A stretch of DNA of 64,000 nucleotides from Cladopsammia gracilis (taxonomy: Eukaryota; Cnidaria; Anthozoa; Scleractinia; Dendrophylliidae). This document shows, piece after piece, positions 44,825-56,258 of this stretch (within the stretch, counting starts at the first letter, position 1; each line of letters opens with the position of its first letter). The stretch lies in NCBI GenBank assembly GCA_022457155.1, contig JAJGOT010000221.1:129501-193500 (forward strand). Reading direction: 5' to 3'. Both the position numbers and the translations under genes were made by a program. The notes beneath the pieces are model-generated. The model saw nothing but the letters and a program-made list of their open reading frames with translations, had not been told where the DNA came from and did not search any database.

Positions 44825-45815
44825 CATCCTCGTTCCCAGGATCTCTCCTTTTTCGGGTTCACTGTGTTTTGTCACGCCATCCCAAGCAACTCGAAGCTGG
44901 ATGAAAATCAAACCCTCCCAGAGGTCAAGTATCAAGCCAAAAATTGTCAACAATACAGTTTCCGTTCTTACAAGGATCAGCGAAGCGTGTGACCCTGATT
45001 ACAGTTTGATTTCAAGACGTTTAGAAGGCAGAACCGTCGAATTATGTCTCCAAAAGTTTGAAATGTCCGCTCGCCATGTTGTATTTAAAGCTGTTCATGT
45101 CGTTTAAAATCAACTGTGGCCATCAAAACCACAGGATTTAACAGCCGGAATGTTTGGAAAGGTTTTTCGATTCAAATGTAAACAGGTGAGAGGGATAATT
45201 TTACTAAAGACTTGTAAGAGCGAGATTTGCGTGGACTCCAACTCAATTTAAAATGGCGCAAATTCATAAAACCACCCTCGGAATTCTGGCTTCGCAAAAT
45301 TCGTGGTTTTAGTTGCCCAAGATTTTTATTGCATATTTGTAGAGAGGAAGCATTGTTCTTTTACTGAGTAGTGACCTCCGGGATCAAAGCAACGTAACAG
45401 AGTGCGAAAACATGACCTGAATTTTAGTAAAATTTCGCTTTCAAATAACGGTGTTTCATTCATAAAGATTCAAAAATCTCTCAAATATTTAGTGCTTAAC
45501 GTAAAGTAATGGGAATCAGTTCACATCGCAAAGAATTCAGTATACAATCTCTACAATTGAATATCTTTCTCTTGTCCTGGTTCAAATCAACAAACAAAAT
45601 AGTTTTTTGAGGGGCAGTAAACGACCGCAAAATGACCGCAGTGAGGCCGCATGTGAGGTTAAGCCGCGGTTTGACAAATATATTAACCGCAGCGAACTGA
45701 AACTTATCTTTTTATGATAAGTTCAAACAGGCCTTACATATCAGGGAGTTTGAGGAAATTCGATTTTCCATTTTCGGTAAGGCTAAGGTGATTGTTACAG
45801 ATTCTTCCTCTTAAG
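44825..45815. repeat. Right 991-bp arm of a long inverted repeat
   Basis: Counterpart of 41097-42087. Its inner end begins ATCCTCGTTCCCAGGATCTC. Confidence 0.93.
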
Positions 45816-46490
45816 TTCCCAGAAGGATCGTAACCATCGCAATTTCCTTCGGCGCCAAGTAGAAACGGTCGTTAAATATCTTTTTCACGGTATGTCTGCT
45901 GGCAGTGACTTCAGCGAATCTAGCAATCTGTTTGAAAAACAGATCCCCCTTTATGACTCCCCTGCTGCTGCTTAGGTTGTTTATTTTGTATTATTTTTCA
46001 TTTAATTTTTAGATGAAATTTTGCTGTGATCGAACTCAAACTTATCTAAAGCAATCCACAAATGCACATTTATCGTCTCTGCGCTTAAAAACGATGCCGC
46101 ACAAGTAGCTTGACTGATAAACGACCAGAAATATCCATTACACGGATGAAAAGTGAAGTTAAGGTGGATTCGGGTATAATTTGACTTATACAGACAATTT
46201 TAGCATCATGCAATTGACTGATTATGAATGCGATAATATACATATAATCAAATAGTCTATATAATGGTAGTCTAGGCTAAAAATATATTTCCTGGATCAG
46301 TAGCTAAAGATGGCTAAAGATCTAAAATGGAAAAAAAAAATTAGGGTACACAGAAATGTCAGTGCCCTGTTACTCATAATATTATCGCGATGGGTATAAC
46401 ATAATACTAGTAGAACATTTTGACTGATTTGAAACAAAGCGTTTATTCGCATCAATCTAATAATGAGCGCAATATTACCTTTTTCAGAAG
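45816..46490. other. Upstream region of the GPCR gene
   Basis: Non-coding. May hold the promoter and 5' UTR of the GPCR, but no core promoter motif is clear. Confidence 0.4.
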
Positions 46491-47492
46491 ATGATGAACA
46501 ACTCCTCTGCGATCTCACCAACAAACCAAACGAATCCACTGAGCTGCAGTCTAGAGATACTGAACAGTGAGTCACATCACTATGGCTTGAATATCTCCAT
46601 CATCGCCATAAACACACCGTTTGCAATTTTTGCTGTCTTGAGCAACCTTGTAGTCTTAATCACAATCTACAAGACTCAGGAGCTTCGCATTCCAGCCAAT
46701 GTGCTACTTTGCAGCCTGGCCTTAACAGATCTGTTAGTTGGCCTGGTCACACAGCCTCTTTTTATTGCGTGGCGCTTGATGCTTCATTACCCGTCAACCA
46801 TTTGTAGCTCAGAAGTTCTGCACTCTTTGTATGAAGCATTTCTCTACTTATGCACTGGAGGTTCGTTTCTCTGTCTGGCCTACATCAGCACCGACCGCTC
46901 AATGGCCGTTTCAAAACCGTTGAGGTACCGCGCCCTAGTCACAACAAAACAGACCATACGCAACATGGCGATACTGTGGGTGATTTGGATCGGATTCATT
47001 GTCCTCCGTTACTCCGGCATCGATGAGAAAAGCAACCAAATCATAACTTCAGTTATCGCCGGCATTTTAGTGATCTATCTTCTTATTGTTCAGGTAGTTT
47101 TAATGGTCAATATCAAACGAAACAACATCCACTCTTTGCATGCAGAGGGAAACAGTGCTATGACTGCTTATAAACGCGAGAGACGATGCGCTGTAACCAT
47201 CGTCTACATCTTCTTAGCACTTCTTTTGTTCCTCCTTCCTGCTGTTCTTGTGCAGATGATCACGGGATTCACCAGCACCAATCAGAGTAAAACTGAGATG
47301 AATTTTGCCATAACAGCATTGTTGATAAACTCCTCAGCAAACCCAATGATCTATTTTTGGAGGAGCAAAGACATGCGCAAGGCAGCGCGAAATCTTTTCA
47401 TTGGCGTCCAAACTAATGTCGGGGAAGGAAACAGTAGTGACGATAGTTCTCCTGGAGGAAACAGCAGAAGGTCTCAAGAAGTAACTGTGTGA
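46491..47492 (+). CDS. Rhodopsin-like (class A) G protein-coupled receptor, single exon, 333 aa
   Basis: A seven-transmembrane receptor of the plasma membrane that would signal through heterotrimeric G proteins; the ligand is unknown. The N-terminus has N-glycosylation sequons (NNSS, NQT). TM1 has the N1.50-type SNLVVLI, TM2 the LALTDLLVG stretch with the conserved Asp. The TM3 Cys is in TICSSE and the DRY motif reads DRS (STDRSMAV). TM6 keeps the Pro (FLLP) but lacks CWxP. TM7 has NPMIYFW (NPxxY), followed by a Ser-rich tail. Length and intronless structure fit the large cnidarian families annotated as melanocortin-, adenosine- or trace-amine-like. Start chosen at the first of two Met codons (MMNNSS). 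Confidence 0.9.
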   Translation: MMNNSSAISPTNQTNPLSCSLEILNSESHHYGLNISIIAINTPFAIFAVLSNLVVLITIYKTQELRIPANVLLCSLALTDLLVGLVTQPLFIAWRLMLHYPSTICSSEVLHSLYEAFLYLCTGGSFLCLAYISTDRSMAVSKPLRYRALVTTKQTIRNMAILWVIWIGFIVLRYSGIDEKSNQIITSVIAGILVIYLLIVQVVLMVNIKRNNIHSLHAEGNSAMTAYKRERRCAVTIVYIFLALLLFLLPAVLVQMITGFTSTNQSKTEMNFAITALLINSSANPMIYFWRSKDMRKAARNLFIGVQTNVGEGNSSDDSSPGGNSRRSQEVTV

Positions 47493-47680
47493 ACAATCTT
47501 GACAATAATATACACTGTACAGGGGCTAAACTACGTTAAAGGATACATTAAAGCGGCTGTTGAACTTCCTTTCACTAGCTACACCAGTAAAAGAAAATAA
47601 TAATTCCAAATATGTATACTTCTATAAAGAACAAAAAATGTTTCGTTATATTATAAAGATTGTTCATGTCGTCTTGCTGC

Positions 47681-47682
47681 AG

Positions 47683-47744
<62 letters not shown>
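47681..47744. repeat. (ATT)n microsatellite
   Basis: About 20 ATT units followed by a TATATG/GAGTATATA stretch. A second (ATT)n run is at 48104-48134. Confidence 0.95.
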
Positions 47745-47745
<1 letters not shown>

Positions 47746-47957
47746 ATATATATGTATATATATATGAGTATGAGTATATATAATGAGTATATATCGTTAT
47801 ATACTCACTTTGGAGGTTGGTTGGCTGCATCTTGATATGCTTTAATGTGACAGCGCGATGCTGTTAGTGAGTTTCACATGTGCTAGTCAATACTTGGCTG
47901 TGTAGCCGCGCGATGCGGTTCCAGTCAAGACCCACAAATTGACCCTTGCTCACCATA

Positions 47958-48034
47958 GAGTCTCCAGTAGCTCAGTGGTTAGAGCATCCGACTAGATCAC
48001 GGAGGGTCGTGGGTTCAAATCCCATCTGGGACTC
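47958..48034 (+). tRNA. tRNA-like gene or head of a tRNA-derived SINE
   Basis: 77 nt fold as a cloverleaf: acceptor GAGTCTC/GGGACTC (7 bp with one G-T), D-arm GCTC...GAGC with A box TAGCTCAGTGG, T-arm GTGGG TTCAAAT CCCAT with B box GGTTCAAAT, then a T8 terminator. The anticodon stem TCCGA/ACGGA has an A-A mismatch and the loop would give AGA, yet there is no long serine variable arm. That combination suggests a SINE head or tRNA pseudogene rather than a translation-competent tRNA. Confidence 0.5.
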
Positions 48035-48134
48035 CGATTTTTTTTCCGAGTCTTAATTTCTCCTTACATTTAATACCTTTGTTGTTATTGTTGTTTCATC
48101 GTTATATTATTATTATTATTATTATTATTATTAC

Positions 48135-50244
48135 AAGTGAAACCGGAAATAATATATTATAATTCATTTAACATATTCCATAGACTATAGTCCAGAAAAG
48201 AACTTCAACAATGTTGAAGCAAAATCTGCGCCTGCTTTTCAATGGTGCTAATTGTGGTGTTGGGAGGGTTCATACTAAATATATAGAGTTTGAGCGGACA
48301 GCAAAAAAATGCGCTTACCCTCAGCATAAAGTTGTGTAATACGGCTGAGTATTTACTGACTATAGTAAAAATGCCCAAGGCAACTGTATTACACAACTTT
48401 TTACTGAATAAATGTTTATTATACGACAGAAATATTCTCCTGAAGGCTAAGTTTTTGTAGCTGTTTTTCCTATTGCACGGTGAGATGAGTGTAATAACGT
48501 GTCATATTTACACTCCTTTTGGTGCATACATGTATTTGTAATGTCAAATGCTACATGCATGTTGCAAAATAACACCATATACATTGATTTATAAAACAGC
48601 AGTATTTGAAAAAATACATATTTATTTAAATTTCAATGATAATACATTAAAAAGACTTTCTGACACACATAAAAGGTGATTGATTTGACAAAATGTACTG
48701 GTCATTATTATTACTATTGCCACTTTCCATATCTTCCCTATATCAACCAGTGTACATTCACTTGGAAGATGACAAAGCTTTAGAAAAAAAGTAAGAACAT
48801 TGTCGTGATCAAACCATACATGTACATGTATATAACCAATTCACTAAGAAGAATGTCCTATCCATCAAGTGTTTATTACTTTAATTTACTATTTGTTTTC
48901 ATGTTTTTAAGAAAGAAAGAAATCCAGTTTGCCAATGTTTCAATGTACATGTACCTCAATAAAACCTTAAATTTTTGCAATAATCACTGGGTGGCCTTTT
49001 TCGCAGCACCCAAAAATGGCCACAAACAGAACCCCAGAAAGCAATGTACCCTGGTTGAGACTGACCCTTTAATGATTTAAAGGGAAAGTCTGATAATTAC
49101 ACTACAACGCTTTTTACAAAAAGACAGTATCATTATTAATTGAAAATATTTTTAGTCATTGTAAAAAAAAATCCATTTACTGTTTCAGTAGTAGAAAATC
49201 CAATTTATGCTGAATATACTGTACCAAGGGATGCCTCTTCAACAGTCTGTTGAAATAGAAAACTTTTAATTGCATGTTCGCACTTATTGTTTAATTATGT
49301 GCATCCTTACTGCACATACATGTACAGTTGATGTCACAGTACCATGCTACATCATGCAACTCAGCCGTGCACAGAGGAAGAAAACTAACAACATCAACGG
49401 TTGGTAGCCATTGCATTAACTTTGCTAAATAAAAGTTGGTGTCTCCTCCCTTTTTTTGCATTCATTTTTTTAAATTCATTATTTTATTTATCCAGGGACA
49501 TTTGATTACCATAAATACACACTGTGGCTAGTTTAAACACTACCCTGGGTTACTTATTACCAAGCTGTAGCAAAAGCTGTAGCAAAAGTATTACAAAAAA
49601 AATCAATCTTAGAAAATTTTTGGCCAAACCCCCCCCCCCCCCCCCCCCAAGGGCCATAAATACATGTATTCAGTTTTCTTACTTTTCTTCATTAAGAACT
49701 ATCTTCCTAAGAACTCATGGATCAAAACGTTTTGGCTGAATGAAATTGGCAATGCAATTACTGTCAATATGCAATGAAAGAGACAATTTCTTGCAGGTTA
49801 TGTTCTGAGCATGTGTAGTCTAGAAGGCACAGTACAGTATAACTTAACAATAGTAATATTCTTAACACTGTGCTGGAGCAGTCGTACAGTATGCATGAAG
49901 AGGCCCAAAATATGTACATGTAAATGTTCAGTATTTACAATGAAAACATAATATAAACATGCATGTAATATAAACCAACAACCAATTATTCTTATTTACA
50001 TGGAAACTAATATACAGTATTAACAATTTTAAATTAACATACCTTAGAAAGATCGCACATTTGCAATGGGTTTACAATGTGGTGTAGACTTTTATGTCCA
50101 TAATCCATGACAGTACATGTAGAGTATGTGATGTTTCCTGGGAGAAACAATTTGATTAATATAGGAAGTAAGCATCTTGAATTGATTGATAATTTTTTCA
50201 GACATAAAAAAAAGGATTAACTGCTGGTATACATGTTCCTAGTT
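48135..50244. other. Gene-free DNA
   Basis: Rich in TACATG/CATGTA motifs, with a C20 run near 49629-49648. No gene recognised. Confidence 0.5.
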
Positions 50245-50419
50245 CAGAGCTGTCACTAAGGGCCGGGCACCGGGGGATTTCCCCTGGCTACTATGAGCAT
50301 GACCCCATACTTTCATAGGAAAATAGTAGGAAAATAGAACCAAAAGAACTCCCCAGCTGTTTGATTCCCCCCCTACTAATTGCATTTACCCAACAACTTG
50401 AATCTTAGTGACAGCCCTG
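50245..50419. mobile_element. hAT-like MITE (175 bp)
   Basis: Ends CAGAGCTGTCACTAAG / CTTAGTGACAGCCCTG, flanked by CTAGTT and CTAGCT, a degraded target duplication. Confidence 0.65.
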
Positions 50420-52020
50420 CTAGCTAACTATTGTAATTACATGTATTATAGTAACATTAAATTATTCTTTCACTTTAAGCAAGGCACTGGGGCTTGTAAA
50501 AACAGTTTGCAATTTGATTGCCTTTCTACAGGTAAACAAAGAACTAATTGTTTGAGTATATACTTAAGCGCTTTACATTTAAGCATTTCATTTTTTCCAA
50601 GGAGTGGAGTAAGCAAGTTCCCTACTGCAGAACACATGGGTGAGGAAAAAAAGCATCTTCAGATTCCTAATTGTACATGTACATGTACATTGTAACTGAC
50701 AATGACAGAAGAACAAGGCTGATGAAACATGTCTTGCAGAATTGAAACTGTAGTTCTATTATTATAAAGTACCAGTTACAATTTTTGATCTTTCTTCATG
50801 TAGCAGCCTTGTATTGGTTTAAATTAATTTTGAGTCAAGTTTGGTTAATGCTGTATGGAGATCCAAGATTGTGAACTCTTGGCTGATTTGATACCATCAC
50901 AATCATATGACCTACATTGTATCTTAACCTTATCTTGACCTATATTAAATCTTTATTACTCATGGCATAGCCGAGGAAGAAGTTATAAATTTGGCTTTGT
51001 GCATGCATATTTTTGTCTCACTGATCTGATTAATTGGCAATTGAGGCCTTGTGATCTTGTGACCTCATGTATGTTAACTTGAGAAGCAGAAAGAAGAATA
51101 ACAGCATACAAGTTTTCAAGACAATGCGGGGCATTCATGGATGGATAGGACCGTTTGATATTGTGTTCACCGATTATTGCCACATGGGAATTTTGTTCCA
51201 GCAAGTTTTGTGTTTTATATAACTTTGCATTTCAGTTAGCGATGGTACTTTTTAGACACAATTTTATGTTTCTCTAGAAAAGCACTCAAAACATTTGGGA
51301 ATCAAATACTGCAATGGGTTAAAGACACCACAAGTTCAAGCTGTGTACAGCTTCTTGTTTAATTATACCATCCAAGTTTCATTGTCACAGCTCTAATACT
51401 ATTGATATTTTATTACATGGGAGGACAGAGGGAATCCCCTAATGCACAGTCCAATGAAAGGGCTCTGAGAGCCATGCATCTCATGAATATGAAACAGCGT
51501 AAGGATAATTTTAGTTGTTCTTGATGTTTTGTAATTTAGCAGCGTCACTGTGATAATTAACACATCTTAGGATGACAGCAATATCCATTGTGTGAAACGA
51601 GACAGCTGGATGAGCCGAGTAAGCAAGCAATGACAGCAATACAGTGATATTTCCCTAAATGCTACAAATCTATCTGAAATCCACAGATTGGTTATAATTT
51701 TCCATACTAAGTTTGAAGTCCAAGAATTGAAGAACAAACAGATTTTAAAACATTTTAAACAGTTTTACATGACATACATGTAAGTATGCACCAAATCATA
51801 CAAACTCACATGTAACATAAGTTATATAACATCCGCTCACATGTACACTCTATATGTACTACATGAATATTAAACTCACGTGCCTTACATTCATTTGTGT
51901 CTCTTTAGAAATCTAATTATTTCTACCAGCTGCTTCTAAAAATATTGTAGAAAGAACTCTGAGTTATAACACATGCTGCAAGATTGGGCATTATTAAATA
52001 AATAAATTGAAGAACAGATT
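50420..52020. other. Gene-free DNA
   Basis: No gene or transposon ends recognised. Several TACATGTA motifs, including TACATGTACATGTACAT at 50673-50689. Confidence 0.5.
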
Positions 52021-52849
52021 ATGGCTCAATCAATTCCAAGCCCACTCCCCCTCCCCCCTCCCCCCTCCCCCCGGGCATTTGTCGGGCATGTTATAACTTT
52101 TCCTTCCCAAGGGTGGGGCATTTACCAAAACAGGTCAGCCTGGGGGTGGGGCACTGTCAAAACAACCTTATCTTTCAGATTTTAAAAGTTGACTCGTACA
52201 ATACTTAGTTTTTTATTTTAAATTTCTTGATTGCCCTCAAAAATACAAAAACTGAGTCGATAAACATTGTTTTAGTCCCACACTTTTCAAGAGAACTGGA
52301 CAACAAGCAACAGAGTGAACGCAGTCATATTCCATTTTGGGCTTTCACACAATTTTCATGACAGGCAGGCTAGTGCCTTACCTTTCAAGTGCCACAGAAT
52401 ATAATATCATGGTAAACTGTCAATTCGATCAGGAATTTTAGAAGGCTATCTCAGAGTCAAACGTTTTGCGGGAACAATAAATTAAAAACAAATATTTAGA
52501 ACAAATGAGGGAACGAAAGTAAGTAATACTAAGGAAAAATGAAAATTTCTAGCATGAATAATAAAGATCCATTTATTTGTGAACAATTATTGCTGCCATA
52601 ATAAATTATTATAAAATAATTAATTATTAAATTAATAATTAAAATAATTAATTATTAAAATAAAATTTTGATCTTAACCCTGGGCATTTGCACTCTTTCA
52701 GAAGCCCCACCATGGGGATTTGTATGTACATGTATAAGCTGACCTCACCGTGGGGCATTTGCAACATTATTTAAAAAAAAAAGAGACAAATGTCCGACAA
52801 ATACCCGGGGGAGAGGGGGGAAGAGCGGGCTTGGAATTGACGGAGCCAT
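52021..52849. mobile_element. Inverted-repeat element (~0.83 kb) with C/G-run subterminal repeats
   Basis: The left end ATGGCTCAATCAATTCCAAG matches the reverse complement of the right end (GGAATTGACGGAGCCAT). Inside are CCCCTCCCCC repeats and GGGGCATTTG modules in opposite orientations. A partial second copy of the right end (GGGCTTGGAATTGATGG) follows at 52865. Confidence 0.7.
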
Positions 52850-53336
52850 TTGGGGGGGCAATGGGCGGGCTTGGAATTGATGGATCCATTACCTTTATCC
52901 GACTTGTTCCTTCTTTGGAATGTTAACCAAAATATGTACATGTGACTGTAGTTTTTGAAAGTCTGATTACCTTAGGAGAACAAAAATTCATGTAAACAAA
53001 ACTTCAAAATAGAAATAAAACTGTAGTTGATAACAAATTTAATTCTAGAGCATGATGCAAGATGCAGACCCTTAGGTTTTTGTTTTACTTCCACCTCTAA
53101 TTTCCACTGTCAAAGATCCATTGTACATCTTTGCGCTTGAAATACAGTGAAACAGGTGAATTGAAACTAAAGGCAACAAAACATCTTTCTAGCTACATGT
53201 ACACGTCATATTTAAAACCTCTTATAACTTCAACTGTGGACAAAACATGTCGAAAGCAAGCTTAAAACCTTACCGTATAGCATAAATTATGTGTTCGCTT
53301 TGAAAATTACCGCAAAAGCTACTATTAAGCTGATAT
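52850..53336. other. Gene-free DNA
   Basis: Contains the partial end copy at 52865 and otherwise nothing recognised. Confidence 0.45.
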
Positions 53337-54202
53337 CAGGGCATGTCAATAATTTCAATAGTCTATAAAAATCGATCCTTGTAGATTGAATTCAATACTA
53401 ATCAATCGACAAATACTGGAATTTGATAAAAGTCGATCACACGATTTCTTGTGATTATCGTGTTTTTTTTTTTACAGTTCGATTTTGATCGATTTCGATC
53501 AACAAGTATCGAAATATAAAAAACAAAGTTGGCGACTGCGGATAAACGAAGCAGGATCGGCTATGTCAAGACTTTATTTTACCGATTTTACACTGTAAAA
53601 GCTGAAGCTAAAATAAACACAAGCTGAAATCAGAAACTACTCTTTTCTTCCAGTAAAAGTGATTCATTTTCATGTCATATCATTTTACATGTACGTCTTA
53701 TCAGTGATTTATGCATCTCATTTTTCATGCTGACTTCTTGATCGCCGCCTTCTGTCATGCTGTGTCACAATGCTTCTGTCCTGTTCTCATTAAACCTGAT
53801 TAAACTCCAGCGTTTATCAATTTTAACAGAATTTAACGGCTTTTTGGGGTCCATCAAGCACTGAATGAACCACTGTTTATCTTGGTTTATCATTTCTCAA
53901 GGTAATTATTCCATTCTACAGTACATTGAATAACAATCCACTTGGTCGCTCAGTTTTTTTTTTTTTTTATGCAAGTTTATTGCCGTAACGATTTACTTCA
54001 GAGCGGTTTATACTTCAACCTGAAAAGTCGTTCGAGCTATTAAGTCTTCTTAGTTTGGTTAAGCTTAATTTCGTAGCCATGAAAATCTTGTGATTATCGA
54101 CTTTTATCGACAAATTAAACCTGTCGACTGACAATTATCGACAAACATCGAGTACTATCGACTCATCGACTACGTTTTCGATGATCGACATGTTACGCCC
54201 TG
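53337..54202. mobile_element. hAT-like non-autonomous element (866 bp) with TCGA-rich subterminal repeats
   Basis: Ends CAGGGCATGTC and (reverse complement of the right) CAGGGCGTAACATGTC. Both subterminal zones are full of TATCGAC / ATCGATTTT motifs in opposite orientation. CAGGG ends suggest hAT. No coding sequence. Confidence 0.6.
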
Positions 54203-54220
54203 TGAGGACAGTACTAAACC

Positions 54221-54270
54221 ACGAAACACCGAAACGAAACACCGAAACACCGAAACGAAACAGCGAAACA
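54221..54270. repeat. CGAAACAC/CGAAACGAAA short tandem repeat
   Basis: Six or seven GAAAC-containing modules in 50 bp. Confidence 0.9.
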
Positions 54271-54544
54271 GCTATTTTTTCCTTCCGGTTTTTCTGAAAC
54301 AGTGTTTTTTCAAGTGATTGAAATTCTTTGAAGTAAGCTTATATAAATTATTCGTATTTAATTTTCGGAACCGAGTGCTTCAGACTTTTGGAAGCGAGTT
54401 TTCACATTTTGCCAGCGAGTTCATTATTCCCACTAGGGAGTTTTTCTGAATTTTCGCTAAAATTCATGCTATCGGTCCTATCGAGTTTTTAAATTTCTTA
54501 CTGTTTTCTTTTTAATTCTCGCCAAGAAGCTTTTTTAATTGTCA

Positions 54545-54730
54545 AGTAGTATGTAAGGAGTCAGTCAAATTACGTTTTCCCTGAAGACCCAAAATAAGCC
54601 GCCAAACGCCCGAGTTACCACCCCACAGGGCTCATTGCATTCGCCCTGTGGGGTGGTAACTCGGGCGTTTGGCGGCTTATTTTGGGTCTTCAGGGAAAAC
54701 GTGAATTTGCCTGACTCCTTACATACTACT
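54545..54730. repeat. Long hairpin (87-bp arms, 11-nt loop) at the left border of the virus-like element
   Basis: AGTAGTATGTAAGGAGTCAG on the left pairs with CTGACTCCTTACATACTACT on the right, and pairing continues through GCCGCCAAACGCCCGAG to CCCCACAGGGC. Pairing is nearly perfect. The first candidate gene of the element starts about 110 bp beyond it. It may be a terminal hairpin or back-to-back terminal repeats of the element, or an unrelated fold-back MITE. Confidence 0.93.
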
Positions 54731-54801
54731 CCGGGCATTTATTTTTTTAAGCTGTTACAGACCCTAATAAACCGTTATTTGAACAACTGGTGCCGCGTGA
54801 T

Positions 54802-54837
54802 TATCAATTGGAGAAAGGTAAAACCCTTGTATACACG
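54802..54837 (+). promoter_or_regulatory. Candidate early-type promoter of the 86-aa gene
   Basis: AATTGGAGAAA at 54806-54816 lies 21 nt before the ATG, with GTATAC between. The same motif recurs before the exonuclease gene (55116-55126) and, as AATTGAAAAAA, before the minus-strand zinc-ribbon gene (about 56914-56924). Confidence 0.5.
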
Positions 54838-55098
54838 ATGGGACGTGGAAGAAAAGGCGTTGTTACTCAAAGCAGAAAAAAGATGACAAGAAGAAGTAAA
54901 ACAGGATCACAATTCTTTCTTTCTGATCAACAAGAACCCATAAGATATGTAGAGCATGTTGACCCCTACGCAGAACAACTATTACAACAAATGTCACCAG
55001 CACAGCTTTACTGTCTTATGCTTCTAAGACAAGGAAACCTTTTTTCATCCGTTGATAGTTCCTTGCGTTCGTCCCCCGGAGGAGATTCCTGTGCATAA
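54838..55098 (+). CDS. Small basic protein of the virus-like element, 86 aa, unknown function
   Basis: Start chosen at 54838 because it follows a GTATAC box and an AATTGGAGAAA motif with the same spacing as the neighbouring exonuclease gene; an upstream in-frame Met exists at 54790. The first 30 residues are rich in Arg/Lys (MGRGRKG, SRKKMTRRSK), suggesting nucleic-acid binding. The middle has FFLSDQQEPIRYVEHVDPYA and the rest is helical (QMSPAQLYCLMLL). I recognise no family. It ends 53 bp before the exonuclease gene on the same strand. Confidence 0.55.
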   Translation: MGRGRKGVVTQSRKKMTRRSKTGSQFFLSDQQEPIRYVEHVDPYAEQLLQQMSPAQLYCLMLLRQGNLFSSVDSSLRSSPGGDSCA

Positions 55099-55151
55099 CT
55101 GGCTCGGTTATCACCAATTGGAGAAATCATACCCCGCATATACCAACCCAC

Positions 55152-56258
55152 ATGGCGAACGTGAAAGCTTTCAAGGCCTTCCTTAAATCACGCGAGACTG
55201 GTCTGGTTCAAAGGAGCGAAGAATGGGTCAAAGCCAGACAAAATACAATCGGAGCTTCGGAGATCTCTGCCTTGACCGGGTCTTCGCCATTCGAGAGTCA
55301 GTCAAGTCTAATTCGCAAGAAGGTAAACCCCATCGACATGAGCAAAAATGTGGCCTGCTCTTGGGGCACATTGTTTGAGTTTCTAGTCCGTGAATACTTT
55401 GAGAAGAAACATTCTGTCAAAGTTTTCGGATATAAGAGCTCTATAAATCTTCCAAAGGGGCACCCTCTTTTTGGAAAGGTTTCTTTCAGCCCAGACGGAT
55501 ATTTCTCACACAAAGACGAGACAATTGTCTTGTTAGAGTTTAAGTGCCCTTACACCAGAAAGATCGCATACAAAAAAATTCCTAAACAGTATCGTGATCA
55601 AATACAAACAGGCCTTGCTCTCAGCGGGAATAGAGTTAACAAAGGCTTGTTTGTAGATGCCTATTTCAGAATGTGTTCTTTGAAGCAGCTTGGCCTTAGC
55701 CTTGAACATAATTCCTTTCTAAACAAAGGGGTTGTACACAAAACGAAAAAACCATCAGCACGTGCATGTGGTATTTATCTTCTATCTTCCAAACAAAAAA
55801 TATTTCCGGGCCAGACAAAATTACTTGACCTCGGCGCAACAAAATCAACAGCTATGTTTGAAAGAATTATGAAAGGAATTTCATCTGGAGATTTCGTGTG
55901 TAGCGGTGATTGGTTTTATATTAGCTATGATGAGTATCAGAAACGAAGCGATTTAGATTTTTTGAAGGAAATAAACAGAATGACATTCAGGGAAGCTTGG
56001 CCTCCAAACTATTATAAGACAGTTGCCTTCTTTTCATGGAAGCTCCTTGATATATCAACAATTTGGGAAACAAAACAATTAAATTTCTTAGAAACTATTC
56101 ACGAACCGATCAACCGGTTTCATGAAAATTTATCAAAACAAAAACACCTTGACAAAACCATACCTGGTGAAACTTTTGAAGACAACATCGGCGATGACAG
56201 TGCCATGTTAGAAGCCTTTCTTATTGAGAAAGCGGCAACTTTTACTCAAGATCTTTGA
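55152..56258 (+). CDS. YqaJ-type viral exonuclease/recombinase, 368 aa
   Basis: PD-(D/E)XK nuclease of the YqaJ/lambda-exonuclease family, which resects dsDNA 5' ends to generate 3' tails for recombination or concatemer processing during viral DNA replication. Motifs: GASEISALTG at residues 34-43, the Glu of FEFLVREYF near 77, the catalytic Asp in SFSPDGYF (115), EFKCPY (E129, K131) and the QIQTGLALSG helix (150-159), all in the right order. The remaining ~200 residues are not recognised. The frame is intact. Its last 17 bp overlap the convergent zinc-ribbon gene. Preceded by AATTGGAGAAA and CATATACC. Confidence 0.85.
   Translation: MANVKAFKAFLKSRETGLVQRSEEWVKARQNTIGASEISALTGSSPFESQSSLIRKKVNPIDMSKNVACSWGTLFEFLVREYFEKKHSVKVFGYKSSINLPKGHPLFGKVSFSPDGYFSHKDETIVLLEFKCPYTRKIAYKKIPKQYRDQIQTGLALSGNRVNKGLFVDAYFRMCSLKQLGLSLEHNSFLNKGVVHKTKKPSARACGIYLLSSKQKIFPGQTKLLDLGATKSTAMFERIMKGISSGDFVCSGDWFYISYDEYQKRSDLDFLKEINRMTFREAWPPNYYKTVAFFSWKLLDISTIWETKQLNFLETIHEPINRFHENLSKQKHLDKTIPGETFEDNIGDDSAMLEAFLIEKAATFTQDL

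Noticed and set aside
44790..45107. 105-aa frame in the right 991-bp arm
   Set aside because: Mirrored in the left arm, no recognisable domain, and low-complexity repeat ancestry; no coding support.
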